From NCBI GenBank assembly GCA_035772405.1, contig JAYKKM010000452.1, positions 166,001 through 230,000 of the forward strand: a DNA stretch of 64,000 nucleotides. The letters are read 5' to 3'. Position 1 is the first letter of the stretch, and each line of letters starts with the position of its first letter. Positions 30,168-42,026 of the stretch are shown here, in pieces. Source of the stretch: Chrysogorgia sp. JL179-B06. Taxonomy: Eukaryota; Cnidaria; Anthozoa; Scleralcyonacea; Chrysogorgiidae. The notes beneath the pieces were generated by a model that saw nothing but the letters and a program-made list of their open reading frames with translations, was not told the DNA's origin and did no database searches. The position numbers and the translations under genes were made by a program.

Positions 30168-30685
30168 GTGAAGGCATGGTTGATCTCAGGGTGTGCCAGA
30201 GGTTGCATCTGTCAAGCATATTATAATCTAAGGCGTTGTGTTGCCTTACACAAATATCTCTCGGTTAATTTTTTGCTTCAGCTGCGGATTCCTTGCTGGC
30301 CGAAACTACAATGTCCGGCGGCCAACGCTCTTTTGTCTTCTAGCCACTTTGGTCGTTTCCAACACAGTTTACTTTCACTGGTCACGGCGCTTGCACGGCT
30401 TCCCAAATCTGCTGAATTTTGGTCGGTAGAAACGTATCGCCACTAGATGTAATCCTTCTTTTGGATCTTGCGTACACGGTTTTGTACAAATTGCTTGAAT
30501 TCTCCTTGCCCTCCAATCAAGCCACCCATTGACTTGCGTAAATGGAAATCCCTCCAGTGCCTCTTTTACATTGTGGATTACCGCCATATGGCCAGATACT
30601 AATTCCAATCTTTGGATAGTCAATCCTTGCTTTTGCTGCAATGCAACCAACCCTTGACTATTTCCTGAAGGTTGTCCTACCAATA
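30168..30685 (-). mobile_element. BEL/Pao retrotransposon, downstream part
   Basis: Minus strand next to the transposon end gives VLVGQPSGNSQGLVALQQKQ, GLTIQRLELVSGHMAVIHNV, ALEGFPFTQVNGWLD, the RNase H-like region of BEL/Pao elements. It is the continuation of the BEL/Pao pol that stops at 42027; the two halves are parted by the 30686-42026 insertion. Confidence 0.75.
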
Positions 30686-31079
30686 CACTGTAAATGAAAA
30701 AGGGTTGAAACGACCCCAAATTTCGTTTTAGCCCTGTTGGAGCCGAAGCTGTTTTGGCCCTACGTGAAAGCCATTTTGGGATTCGAGAGCTAGATCGACA
30801 CTAACAGGGCCATTTTAGGTACACTAAAAAGCCAATTTGACCCTACCCGTTTCCAAAACAGCCCTGCCATTTTTCAATTCAGCCCCACCGTTTTCCAATT
30901 CAGCCCCACAGCTCAAAACGACTCTCATTCCCGGGGCTGTTACGGCTCCACTTACAGCGCTACTTATGATGTCCATATCAGCCCCCAATGAATTCATTTT
31001 GGCTCTCTTTTTCCGAATCGGCTCTTACACATGTCAAATCGACCCATTTGTCAAATCGACTCCCGGTGGCGAATCGACT

Positions 31080-31430
31080 CCGTTGTCAAATTGACTCCCT
31101 CATGCCAATTTAGCTCCCGTACTTCAAATCGACGCCCGCGTGTCATATCGACCCCCGAGTTTCAAATCGACTCATGTCAATTGTCAAATCGACTAACGCG
31201 TGTCAAATCGACTCGCGCGTGTCAAATCGACTCGCGCGTGTCAAATCGACTCGCACGTGTCAAATCGACGCGCACGTGTCAAATCGAATCGCACGTGTCA
31301 AATCTGCTCCCGGCTGTCAAATCGACTAGGGCGTGTCAAATCGACTCGCGCGGACCGTGTCTCAAATCGACTCTCCTGCCAAATAGTTCTCTCTGTGTAA
31401 TCGGCTCGCGCGTGTTAAAGCGACGCGCGT
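31080..31430. repeat. ~20-bp tandem array (TGTCAAATCGACTCGCGCG)
   Basis: About ten to fifteen head-to-tail units of TGTCAAATCGACTCGCGCG with point variation, inside the left subterminal region of the CACTA-like element. Confidence 0.85.
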
Positions 31431-33062
31431 GAAAGCATTGATATTATCTTCTCGATAGTTTTTATTGGTCGAGAATATCATCTACAGTACTGCCTAGAAT
31501 TAACCTAACAGAAACCGCGGTTAACCGGGGTTCATCCGCGGATCATCAGCGGATCATCCGAGGTTCAACCTGGGTTCATCTCCGGTTCAACCGAAGTCGA
31601 TCCTCGGTCGATCCGCGGTCGAACCTCGGTCGGTCCGCGGTTCAACCTCGCATAACCTAACCGCAATATTAACCGCAATCGCATTTCGGAATATGTCGTT
31701 TATTTCCGAAGTTTGGCGTCGTTTGACACATGGTTTAAGTTCTGTTGCAGTTCGAAGAAATGAGAAAGTTGTCAAAATATGCTAAGTTACGGCAGCGATG
31801 TAGAATATTACTTATTTCAGAATATAATATCGTTTGCTATGAATTTGATAATATCGTTTGGGAGAACTTGTGGCAACTTAAAATAAATACTTGTGCATTA
31901 TCACAGGGAGCCGTTACGTGAAGCGAGTTTATAAACAGCGAACTAGCGAGTTTATTAGTGAAGCGAGTTTAACAGTAAAGCGGGTTTGTTTGGTATTTTT
32001 ACACAAGAATTGTATTAAATCGCTATTAAAATGTTCTTACTTGTTAATTTTGTCGACAATCGGGACAAATTACAGACAACCAGAACAGAAAGGCAATGAG
32101 TGTTTACATCAATTCGGAGGCCGTTGACTGTGCGTCTCGCGGTAGTGATTTCGGTAGTGATTTGTTTTGACGTCTAATGTAGTTGTTAGGTAAAATCTTA
32201 GCTTGAAAATCGGCTACATGATAGATTAAAGGTTAATGTTCACAGTCGTTTTGAAAATTTTGTAATTGAAAGCTGTGGTAACTTATATATTGGAAACATT
32301 TTTAGTGGAGACCTTTCGTATCATCTGTGCCCCGACTTGAGTCGACCACCGGAAGTTAATTAGTCAAACATATCATCTGTGATCAATCTTTTACACAAAA
32401 TATATAATCTAGAGGCCGTTTACACGAGCCCAACCCGGGTCGACCCGTCTAATAATAATAAACTAATAATAATAAACTCCTGTTAGCGTTTACACGACAG
32501 CCGGGTCGACCGGGTTAATATATTCATGTCAACACGGGGCTCGTGTAAAGTGTCGGCAATACGATACCCGGGTAAGTTTCCATTCGCAAGCATGGCAAGT
32601 TCGAGCGCTCGTAAAGAAAAAACTCCTCAATGGCAATGGCAGTGACCATGGCAGTGGTCATAGATTGCACCAGCGCTCGGATATATATTAATAACAAATA
32701 AACCCGCTTTATTGTTAAACTCGCTTCACTAATAGACGTTACGGCTCCCTGTGGCATCACGTTACCTGCCTGGTTCATCACTCAATCGCTATTCAATCCA
32801 ATAAAAACAGTCCGACGAGCGCGAGCAACAAGTTAATACTACCGTATACTTGCAATCTGCAGTTTAGCGAAAAAACTGCCTTGCTATAGTACACTGCCCA
32901 ATCTTTAACGCTTGATGATTTTGTCGTCTTATATAACATGTTGGCATATTGAATCAATATGATTGTCGATTTATGCCCACAGGCAGTGAAAGGTAGCGAA
33001 ACTCATATACATACTCCAATTTAAAAGCTCTTGTTATATGACTGTGTTTCTGGGATAGGGGT

Positions 33063-34268
33063 ATCTAGTACGTATTCCTTATAAGGAAGCGCAAATAGAA
33101 GGCACATGACGAGCAAATAGAGTGAATTAACGAGCAAATAGCTGACACGTTCAAACCTCGTACCAGCCTCCTTGTTAATTGGATTGAAACCGACCCCAAA
33201 ACAACAAAGGTCCTAACCCTTTGGCAAACGTTTTCTTGAGAAATAAACCACCCCCAAAGCTATAGAATATATCAAAGGAAAGTTAAATTATCTATTTACA
33301 ACATACGTACAGCTTATCCCGGTAGCTAACTTAGTTCTCTTTAAAGTGCCACTGTGATGAAATTTTGAACCCCATGTTTTTTAGCATTATTGCAAAGAGT
33401 ACATATAAATAACTCCCCATGCAAAATTTTAGCGCTCAATGTCAAATATTGACTGCGCTATACGACGATAAAGTTCGTAATTTCACGGCCGCCATTAAAA
33501 TCTGCCATCTTGGAAATTTCAGGTCAAAGGGCGCCGGTTACGTCAGAGTCTCAAGCACGCTTCACGTGTAGTGTTGTTGCAACATATAAACAACGAGATT
33601 CCACTAGATTCGGAAGAATTTGACATTTTAAACGCGGTTTGTATATGCGCTGCTTTGTATTCTATAGTAATTCTATTTGTGTTGACGCGGCTCCTTGAGA
33701 CTATGACGTCACGAGCGCTTCTCGAATGGATAAAAACAAGATGGCCGATTTTAATGGCGGACGTCGATTTAGGACTTTTCAAACGTTTGTAACTCTTCGA
33801 TTTTTATTCCGTTTCGACTGTAATTTTGTATAAGGGCTACTTTCACATTGATAAATACATCCATGAAGAAAAAATGGCATTTTTCGATGACGAATTTTCA
33901 TCACAGTGGCACTTTAAAAGCGCGGATAATCGAACATGCCAAAATATAATTTTCCTAATACGGATACGATCTTGTAAACAAAAACACGGCTGTCTTCGAC
34001 GAACGTTTTTCTTGAGAAATAATCAACTCCAAAGCTACAATATATATTAAAACACAGATAAATTATCTGTTTACAATATGCGTACAGCTTATCGCCTTAT
34101 CCTACTAGCGAACGTAGTTTTCTTAAAAAGAGCGGATAATCGAACATATCGTAACGTGTTAATAATCCCCATCCAGCGGGCTGGTACGAGTGCCATGTAT
34201 TTGTTCGTTAATGCCTTCTATTTGCTCGTCAATGCCTTCTATTTGCTCGATATGGAATACGTACTAGA
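33063..34268. mobile_element. 1.2-kb nested element with ~300-bp inverted ends
   Basis: Left 'ctagtacgtattcc…gcaaatagaaggc…cgagcaaatag…cgtaccagcc' is mirrored on the right ('ggctggtacgag…ctatttgctcg…gccttctatttgctcg…ggaatacgtactag'). Similarity continues inward ('acgttttcttgagaaataa', 'acgtacagcttat'). No coding capacity. Nested inside the 3.45-kb element. Confidence 0.65.
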
Positions 34269-34436
34269 AGTACATATGGTTTCTGGAGCATTCTAACTCG
34301 CACAATTAATTCAACAAACAAGTCATTTACGCCGGAAATACGCGCGCCGATGTACGTTGCTAAAAATATTAACAGTTCACCACCTTTTCACTTTAACAAG
34401 ACCCGTTTTTCCAGTCGTATTACTTTAAATTTTAAA

Positions 34437-34510
34437 GGTCATACTCTGATGGACGCCTAGGTTCGAAACGTTAGTATTTCGTGACTAAAAATCTTGGCAG
34501 TTTACCACCT
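34437..34510 (+). ncRNA. Second hammerhead-like motif (Penelope remnant)
   Basis: CTGATGG (34446-34452), a weakened stem II (ACGCC…GGTT), CGAAACG (34464-34470), a loop TTAGTATTT and CGTG. The following sequence (GACTAAAAATCTTGGCAGTT then TACCACC) matches that after the motif at 26904, so both derive from the same Penelope terminal region. Here CTGAT is intact but the cleavage triplet is GTG. Confidence 0.5.
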
Positions 34511-34794
34511 TTTCACTTTGCAATTTGTCATTTACACTCGTTCTTAATAACGACGCACAGCCATACATGTGGTTGAAGTAAGAATCAATATCATACAATA
34601 AAGAATGTAGTTTGACCAACTCAGACAAAACACACTTACAATAATGTATAAATCACCGTTTGCTGACCCAATAGCGTCCAGAATACTCATTGAATAGATC
34701 TAATTTCATTTGCTTTCGTGTTCTTACGATCGGGCGAGATCGGAATCCGAAGTGTACGGTCGCCAATACTCTTGCGGTTGCGGTCGAATGTGTC

Positions 34795-34905
34795 GACCGC
34801 AACATCACCGCAACCGAACCGCAACCGAACCGCAACCGAACCGCAACCGAACCGCAATCTAACTGCAACCGAACCGCAAACGAACCGCAACCGAACCGCA
34901 ACCGC
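34795..34905. repeat. AACCGC-type tandem array
   Basis: Repeats of AACCGAACCGC, about ten units, forming the right subterminal part of the 31483-34935 element. Confidence 0.85.
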
Positions 34906-35066
34906 AGTGTTAGGTTAATTCTAGGCAGTACTGTATCTAATTTCAAGTGGCATGTTTGGCCGGTAAGACAATAGTATAAATATGGGCCATTCTGGTTAGT
35001 AGATACATCATACATTTGAACCGTTTTGCGAGTTAGACTTAACCAGCTACATCGTGCTACATCAAT

Positions 35067-35396
35067 ATGGATGCTTCCAGACAACATTTTTATGTTCAGA
35101 AGTAAAAGATTGGTTGCTGTCCCATGATTTCCCAGAAGGTCGTGGAACGTATCGGTAAGTTTCGCGATATTATATACTTTTACTGCAATGACACTATATA
35201 TTGCAGTTCTATCTTTTTGATCAATATTGTGTAATAAATGTGATTTTTTATATTTGTATATGTAGAAAGTGAAGAATTAAATGGCGAGGATATGACAGCC
35301 TTGTACGAAGTTGATGCAGAAATGAGACACTTTTTTCCTTCATTCAAATTTCGCCAGAAATTCAAGGGATTTCTTAACGACGTAATTAAAGAGAAG
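35067..35396 (+). pseudogene. SAM-domain exon pair of a captured kinase gene
   Basis: A first coding block (TTFLCSEVKDWLLSHDFPEG…) ends at a GTAAGT donor (35155). A second block (ELNGEDMTALYEVDAEMRHF then FPSFKFRQKFKGFL) starts after an AG near 35265-35269 and ends at GAGAAG|GTAAGA (35396). Using the AG at 35268-35269 keeps the reading phase. Together they have the W-L…G-x-D…L pattern of a SAM protein-interaction domain. No start codon was found. It lies inside the 11.3-kb transposon, upstream of kinase sequence. Confidence 0.5.
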
Positions 35397-36846
35397 GTAA
35401 GAATTCACGTTAAAATTTTCGATTTCGCAAATTTTATACATTGTAACTTTTTAACAATTTCTATCATACTAGACTAACAAAATAATGTTCTATTCCCGGC
35501 GCAGACGACCCGGGCTCTGGGAACGAGAATGTATGCGCCCGCGATATATTCATTCAGAGGTTCCGAGCATGCGTAGAAACTATTTGCGAATTTGGCGCCT
35601 ATTCTACAAGTGACCGTTGGGATTTATATTTGAATTCGAAGAAGGAAAATGGGATAAAATCTAGCGCTAAACTCGCGTTCGATACAGTATTTTGTTCACT
35701 TAATATTTAGTGTTATAAAGATGTTACTTTTCTCAGGAAATACGTTCACGAAACGCCTCGTAGTTGGATTGTCCGCTGTGGAAGAATTTTCAACATGGCT
35801 GATCTCCGTGTCGACCTGATAACTGGACTGTCGATTTCGCTACTAAGCTTATTCAAATTGTTGCGTATATAAGCTACAAAACGAATACGAGCCTTGTAGT
35901 ATTAAATTCCAGCTTCTCTGTTTGTTATATTTGTAGTGTGCGTGTGCGAATGACGGCGAGAATGAAGATGATGGTGTTATGGTGGTGTACATGTACCAAA
36001 CACTTCTAGCCGAGGCCAAATGCGTATCCAGTCACAATGACAATCGCCATCGTCTGCCGATAGTTCTGCCAACCAAGCTAGTTCTCCCGAGTAGGTGTAT
36101 CGGCTGGCTTCATCTGTGCATGTAAGTCTTAAAATTGCCATTTTTACATTCCAATATATTTAACCTTAGTATTATTTTGATATGTTTAATCTTCTCCTAT
36201 TTAAGCTAGTTAAGACTTAATTATTGCAATGTTGTCTAATGCCTACGATTTAAAGATATTTTATCATTGAATCTTTGACAATTCTATCGAGAAAATTATT
36301 CAACAAGTTATAGGAAGCTTTGGATTAATAAATAAATAGACGGACAGTTTCTGAATGCCTGAACTGGCAAATATTATGGAGGCATTCACATTGGTGGTTT
36401 ATTTCAGCTTATTGGATAGAAATTCAATGGACAGGGAAATGTATTATATCCTATTATTATTCTTATAATTTGGCGGCCCTTTTTCCCCAGAGTGTAAGAT
36501 CACTTTTAGATTTCAAGAGTTTGTAGAACTGCACAACATATACAATTATCTGGTTATGCTGCCCTTGAAGCAAAATAATGTTTCTTAATTAGCTTTACAC
36601 TTGTATATAAAAAATCTATCAATGTTATATGTTTGATTTAGAAATATATTATTTAATCACATTTCTACGGTCTGTACTATGATATACATGGGCTGCACAC
36701 TCTTTGGGAACCTGCAGGGCTGTGAGCAGAACATTTTCATGTTCTGGAACTCTGTCCTAAACACGATGTGTGGGTGCGAAGATGTTGTGTAGGAACAGAA
36801 CTGTACAGATTAGAAATATGATTACTGATATTTTTCCAAACATATA
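35397..36846. other. Introns/UTR-like DNA of the captured gene; no clear exon
   Basis: A possible exon near 35937-36110 has splice-like edges (ttgtag|, |gtgtatc) but no long frame. Otherwise nothing is seen. Confidence 0.3.
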
Positions 36847-37790
36847 GAATACATATGAATCTGGAAAAGCACAAAAGAATAGAAAGAAAAGACAACAACT
36901 AAAGAAGGAGGAGAAACTTTTATTTAATAGAAGAGAGATGAAAAAGGCAATTAATAGCCTGAAGTCATATGTAGTTTATTTGAGATCTGAAAATGATAAG
37001 CTAAGGAAGAGGACCAGAGAAAAAATGCAGTGCAGAACTACAATTCTTAAAATGTGAAAAGTTAAGAAATGTAAAAGCTATAAGAAGCGATCAGCTAAAT
37101 TTAGTTTTGAATGATAAAGAAAAGGGAATCATTCTAGGAAAGGGTTGTTTTGGAGTTTGTAAGCTTACGAGGTTACATGTTTCTGGTGAATCTGTACTTG
37201 TTGTAGCCTGTGTGCAGACCCCACCTGATAATAATATTATTACCAGTCGCGGAAGGTGATATAGTGTAATTCATGTTGATGTCTATTTTGACTCGAGTTT
37301 CCAACAGATGTTCTCCCTTTGTGTTTGCCTTGATATTAATCCCAAATTACTTATTATGAAATTTTGTGGTCTGACTGATTCAAAATGCTGAACACTATTT
37401 TCATTGTTGAAAGGTATTGCTCCTATTTCTCTTGTGCAAAATAATTAGTTGGATAGCCTGGGCAAGTGTTGTAATGGATGTTTTTATTTACACACAATGG
37501 GTATTCTCCATTGTGACATTAAGTCAGATAATATTATGGTTATCCATGGTTCTGCTATGCAATTAGAACCTAAAATAGTAAGAAATTGTGTAGTAAAGAA
37601 AATTCCAAGTAATAAAAGAAACTTTACAAAGGTAACTATCAACACATTGTCATTAACCCTGTGCATTATATGACGGGTTGTATCATCCATGTGCTGCAAC
37701 AGATGTTTATAGCTTTGGCATACTGCTGAATTAGGTTTCAAAATTACCAGCACTGGAACACCTCAAGAAAGTGTCCTGTTTGTGTATTAA
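36847..37790 (+). pseudogene. Protein-kinase pseudogene in the transposon
   Basis: Starts after a tttttccaaacatatag acceptor with a Lys/Arg-rich coiled-coil-like stretch (KKAINSLKSYVVYLRSENDK). After a frameshift near 37020 comes a glycine-loop (ILGKGCFGVCKLTRLHVSGE), but the usual VAVK lysine is replaced (VVACV). Later, LHTMGILHCDIKSDNIMV is the catalytic loop with HCD for HRD, and TDVYSFGIL-like sequence follows. No DFG is visible. Multiple frame breaks make a functional kinase very unlikely. With the SAM exons upstream it looks like a captured SAM-kinase gene. Confidence 0.65.
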
Positions 37791-39050
37791 TTCAGTGTTT
37801 GGATCAACGCCCCAAAAATAAGTTGAGGTATTTAGTGACATTAATGCTAGTTTCACACATCTACGGTATGTATCATGATTTGCAAGTTGCAAACAGACAA
37901 ATTATTTGCTGATGCCAAAGGCAGGCTTGCAGTACTGGTTTGTATGTTTGATTAGTGTTGGAATACATGTATATTTACCACTGCACTGTACACTGTAGAT
38001 TGTAAAATTGAACATACAGTATATCACAACCATGCTCTTTATAATTATTCAAGGCTAAGACTAACTGGATAGAAAAATTCAAACTGCCCATCATGGTATG
38101 TATCTGTCCTGTATAGTTTTGTTAATTAAAAAATGTGTGTTTTGTTTCTTTGAAATAAATATATATATATAATGTGGGTTGTAAACTTGTAAACTGCAGG
38201 AATGCACTACTGACATTTCGACATACATACACACATATACACATACTCTACATACATACAATGCATACAATACACACATACATGCATTAAAACCTCGGCA
38301 GTACACAACTACACAACTTATAATTTTGCTATATATCAGAATTGTCTTACACAACATGTGAGTGTTGTTTCTCTGCATGTACACTGAGACTACACGCACA
38401 AAGCCAGGTGTTACAAAACTCTTAAGCGTCACTGTATAACTAACAGTAACATAATTGTGCTATTTGTTGTATTGTATTGCAAATACTGCAATATGGCTAG
38501 CTCTGCTACTAGTGACATCAGTGTTATTCTGGGAATTTGTTTGCATGGCGAGAAATGAAGGCCACACGCGCACGTTGGGAATGTACTGTATACAACACAA
38601 TTCTCACCCGAATAGTAATTACATAGGGAGAATAAAGAAATGTCTTAATATGTCTCTAGATGTTTGAGAAAACCTGCAGTATCATTTCAATCTGATACAA
38701 ACAAAGTGAAGTATCAGTCACTGAAATGTCATTGGCAAACCTGTTTTTACGAATTTTGACCAAATGCTCAACAAGAACAAATATGGAGAATTCATAATTA
38801 CCACTGACCCTGCTTCCCATGCCATTCAAATACATCCATTTCAGTCAGTTTACAAGCTGGTTTCAATCTGATTCGAGTTGCCCAAGAGACAGTTCCTTCG
38901 GTTGTATATATGATTTTGTGTGTATTTGTGATCTCTGCGTTTTCTCAGTGTCGAATCGTATTATTAGTCCTTTCTCCGGAATCTGCGCATAATTTCGAGT
39001 GCAATTCATTGTATACTAGACGGTATATTTCCATTTCTTGTCTTGCATGT
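37791..39050. other. No gene; short microsatellite
   Basis: ACATAC/ACACAT repeats at about 38220-38285. Nothing else supported. Confidence 0.4.
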
Positions 39051-39058
39051 ATCGTGGT

Positions 39059-39783
39059 CAGGGTTGGTAGGTCCTGCGCATGCTCGGAGCCAAATAGCTA
39101 TCAAAAAGAGGCCAAAATCTAGCAAAAGAGGCCAAACTACAATTTTTCTAAAGAGGCCAAAAAAAAGCTAAAAGAGGCCAAATTAAATTGCAAACTCGTG
39201 CCCAGGAATTTTTTTTCCTCGATGGAGCTCTTACGTTGTCAGCAAAGAGGTTAACCGAATGATTTTGAATGGTGGTGTAACGCTCATTGGGCCGTAGGGT
39301 TAGTTCAATAAAACAAATAAAGCAAAAGTTATTCTTATTAGTTGTTGACATTGACATTGTTCAGTTTTATTCATATAGCTAATGTGTTGACTACTTGACT
39401 AGTGTGCACTGGGAAATTCCCAGTACTTTTCCCAGGTGTCATCTGATTGGACGAAACGTCTTTCGCACGTGTGATTCGATCATTCACTCACGAGAAAGAT
39501 TTTCCGTGCGTTTGCTGACATATTGTCCTTTTTCACTTTTTGATAATGAGTCATGTCTGTTTCAAATACCAGCGACAGTAGATTCCAACTATTGACGAAG
39601 CTAAACTATTATAAAACGAACCACCTAAACTATTATAAAAGATTGATAAATTTTTTTAAATTTATTTATTTATTTAGGCCAAAAAGTAGCCAAAAGGCCA
39701 AACTTTTTTTTCAAGGCCAACCATGAAAAAAAGAAGCCAAAATAGAGTTATTTGGCCTCAAAAAGGCCAAACTACCAACCCTG
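39059..39783. mobile_element. hAT-type MITE with 8-bp target duplication
   Basis: 725 bp with ends CAGGGTTGGTAG and CTACCAACCCTG, flanked on both sides by ATCGTGGT (39051-39058 and 39784-39791), the 8-bp duplication expected of hAT. Subterminal AAAGAGGCCAAA-type repeats occur at both ends. No transposase. Confidence 0.85.
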
Positions 39784-39961
39784 ATCGTGGTTCGATATAT
39801 TGTCCGCCATTTGTTTAGCTACCAGTCTCTTAAACTGTAAATAAACACTCGGCTTTGAAAACCACGCGACAAATGGCGGTATTTTTAAATATATGAATAT
39901 GGTCATCCATATTGAAGACAAGGCCTCTATTTTAATAAATAACTTAACACTTAACAAACAG

Positions 39962-40004
39962 TGTTATATTACAGGTTCGATTCCTGTCTGGGACATAATT
40001 TTTC
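39962..40004 (+). repeat. tRNA-like 3' half
   Basis: ACAGGTTCGATTCCTGTCTG contains a perfect B box (GGTTCGATTCC) with its T-stem. No A box at the right distance, so a SINE or tRNA fragment. Confidence 0.5.
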
Positions 40005-41029
40005 TGAGGATACGAGCTTGACGATCGTCCATGTATCGTCTGTCTACTCCAAGTTCTCCCACATTCATAACAGCAGTATTATATATAAAACAGTGTTATG
40101 CAGTATATTAAACAAGCAAACAGGCGATGGAAACCAATTTATTTCTCATTTACATAAAAAATAAATTATTGATTGGATGGGGAGTGCAGAGTCAGAAATC
40201 CAATGAATTAAACTATGTTAAATTACTGGACAATTCTATTCCTGAAAATAACCGTGAAAATTTATTGTTGGTAGTCTGGGTAATAGTATAGTGCCCAACA
40301 CCTTCCTCCGCCCCGCACCTCAATGTCTTTCATTTCTCGTCATGAAGAATGTTGGAATTTTTTCTTCATAGAGAATTATTCAAGATTTTATTAAGTTTGT
40401 ACTAGAACTGTAGGTCGAAAAATATTGAAAGGCAACAGATTAATTTTTTATCTGATTGGTTATTTTTAGGAGCATGAAAAAGTTAAACTTGTTGTGTTAA
40501 ACTTGGAACAACCTCATATTGTGGTCCTTGTAACTGCATTGGAGTATAATAACAAACAAGTGCTGTTTTGAGGCTGTTTTGTTGACAAGTTTCTATGTTT
40601 TAATATAGATTATGGTAACGCCAAGGGTGTGTTATCCTTTTTGGAAACTGTAGTTCTTGGCAACACTAAGCAAAAGGGTTGCAATTTTTCAAAGTATTTA
40701 ATGCAAAGTATTTCATGAGAACCATGTTTATATTTTGGCTATTATTTTTAGGTTATTGTTATCAATGAATTGAAAAACTTTATTTGTTCAGACAGTCGAA
40801 CTCTTACGCAAGTTATTCACAAAATAGGTTACAGCAAGTACAGTAATCAATGTGATATTAGACAATGCCTTCAGGTTATTAATATTGCTAGTTATGGTTC
40901 CGTATATTATTTATTTTGTTAACTTCGCAAATGAAAATTATTACAATTATTATTCATTCTAAATATTGTACAGTTGCTGTATTTTAATCTTTTGTTCGAA
41001 TCTGGTTGCAGGTCCAAGCCCCAACTGGT

Positions 41030-41990
41030 TCAAACATTTTGCTAACTTTTAATCTGCTGTATATTGGCTTGTTTTGGGTCCGTATAATGACTAAAATATA
41101 AGCCAAAATAGCTCCGCTCCGCAAGCTAAATCGACACTTTTTGGGAGCCATAATGCCACCGAATATGAGCCAAATTGACTCATTGGTTTTCCAAAATGGC
41201 CAGGCGATTTTCTGAAATGGCCCTGGTCAAAAGTTGAAACAGCCCCTGCTTCTTCCAGAACAGCCCTTCATTGGGGGCAGAAACTGCTCTCTATTGTTGG
41301 AGCCAAAATGGCTCTGCTCCGCAAGCTGAATCGACACTTTTTTGGGGCCATACTGCCACCGAATAGGAGCTAAATTGACTCCTAGCTTTTCCAAAATGGC
41401 CCCACGATTTTCTGAAATGGCCCTGGTCAAAAGTTGAAACAGCCCCTGCTTCTTCCAGAACAGCCCTTCATTGGGGGCTGAAACTGCTCTCTATTGTTGG
41501 AGCCAAAATAGCTCCGCTCCGCAAGCTGAATCGACAGTTTTTTGGGGCCATAATGCCACCGAATAGGAGCCAAATTGACTTCTAGATTTTCCAAAATGGC
41601 CCCACGATTTTCTGAAATGGCCCTGGTCAAAAGTTGAAACAGCCCCTGCTTCTTCCAGAACAGCCCTTGATTGGGGGCTGAAACTGCTCTCTATTGTTGG
41701 AGCCAAAATAGCTCCGCTCCGCAAGCTGAATCGACACTTTTTTGGGGCCATAATGCCACCGAATAGGAGCCAAATCGACCCCTTGATTTTCCAAAATGGC
41801 CCCGCGATTTTCTGGAATGGCCCTGGTCAAAAGTTGAAACAGCCCCTGCTTCTTCCAAAACAGCCCCTACTTAAAGCTGAAATGGCCCATACCCTGGAGG
41901 GGCCAAATCACCCCTAAGGGGCCATCTTATTATAGGTGCCATTTTGACCCCAAAAAAAGATCTATTCTGGGGTCACCGTTTCGGCCCCCT
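41030..41990. repeat. 200-bp tandem repeat array (right subterminal)
   Basis: About four head-to-tail units, exactly 200 bp apart (equivalent points 41227, 41427, 41627), each with 'gctccgctccgcaagctgaa', 'ttttggggccataatgccac' and 'cccctgcttcttcc'. Adjacent to the right end of the 11.3-kb element; related motifs occur inside its left end at 30.7-31.0 kb. Confidence 0.85.
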
Positions 41991-42026
41991 TTTTTAGGTC
42001 GTTTCAGCCCTTTTTCATTTACAGTG

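Larger units (their letters stand above)
31483..34935. mobile_element. 3.45-kb nested element with 28-bp perfect inverted ends
   Basis: TACAGTACTGCCTAGAATTA + acctaaca at 31483-31510 is exactly repeated in inverse at 34908-34935. Just inside each end lie short arrays of CCGCGG/GGTTC-type units (left) and AACCGC units (right). TA at each terminus may be the target duplication. No transposase frame recognised. It sits within the 11.3-kb element. Confidence 0.7.
30686..42026. mobile_element. 11.3-kb CACTA-like DNA transposon with captured gene
   Basis: Left end CACTGTAAATGAAAAAGGG (30686) is repeated inverted at the right end …CCCTTTTTCATTTACAGTG (42026), about 30 bp with one or two mismatches. 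TA flanks both ends. The ends open into long subterminal arrays (31080-31400 on the left, 41030-41990 on the right), as CACTA/EnSpm elements have, and CACTG termini fit animal CACTA elements. No transposase frame was found, so it is non-autonomous. It interrupts a BEL/Pao pol at a position where the pol reading resumes on the other side. Family call is inference; the element boundaries are well supported. Confidence 0.75.

Noticed and set aside
31080..31430. CRISPR-like array
   Set aside because: Units are head-to-tail with no unique spacers; a satellite-like array in a eukaryotic transposon.
31031..31432. 133-codon plus-strand frame with repeated CQIDS units
   Set aside because: Translation of the 20-bp tandem array in the transposon; open only because the unit lacks stops.
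34653..35087. Minus frame with repeated RFGCGSVAVRL
   Set aside because: Translation of the AACCGC array.
41227..41830. Three 67-codon minus frames of nearly equal sequence
   Set aside because: They are the 200-bp tandem repeat read in one frame, not genes.
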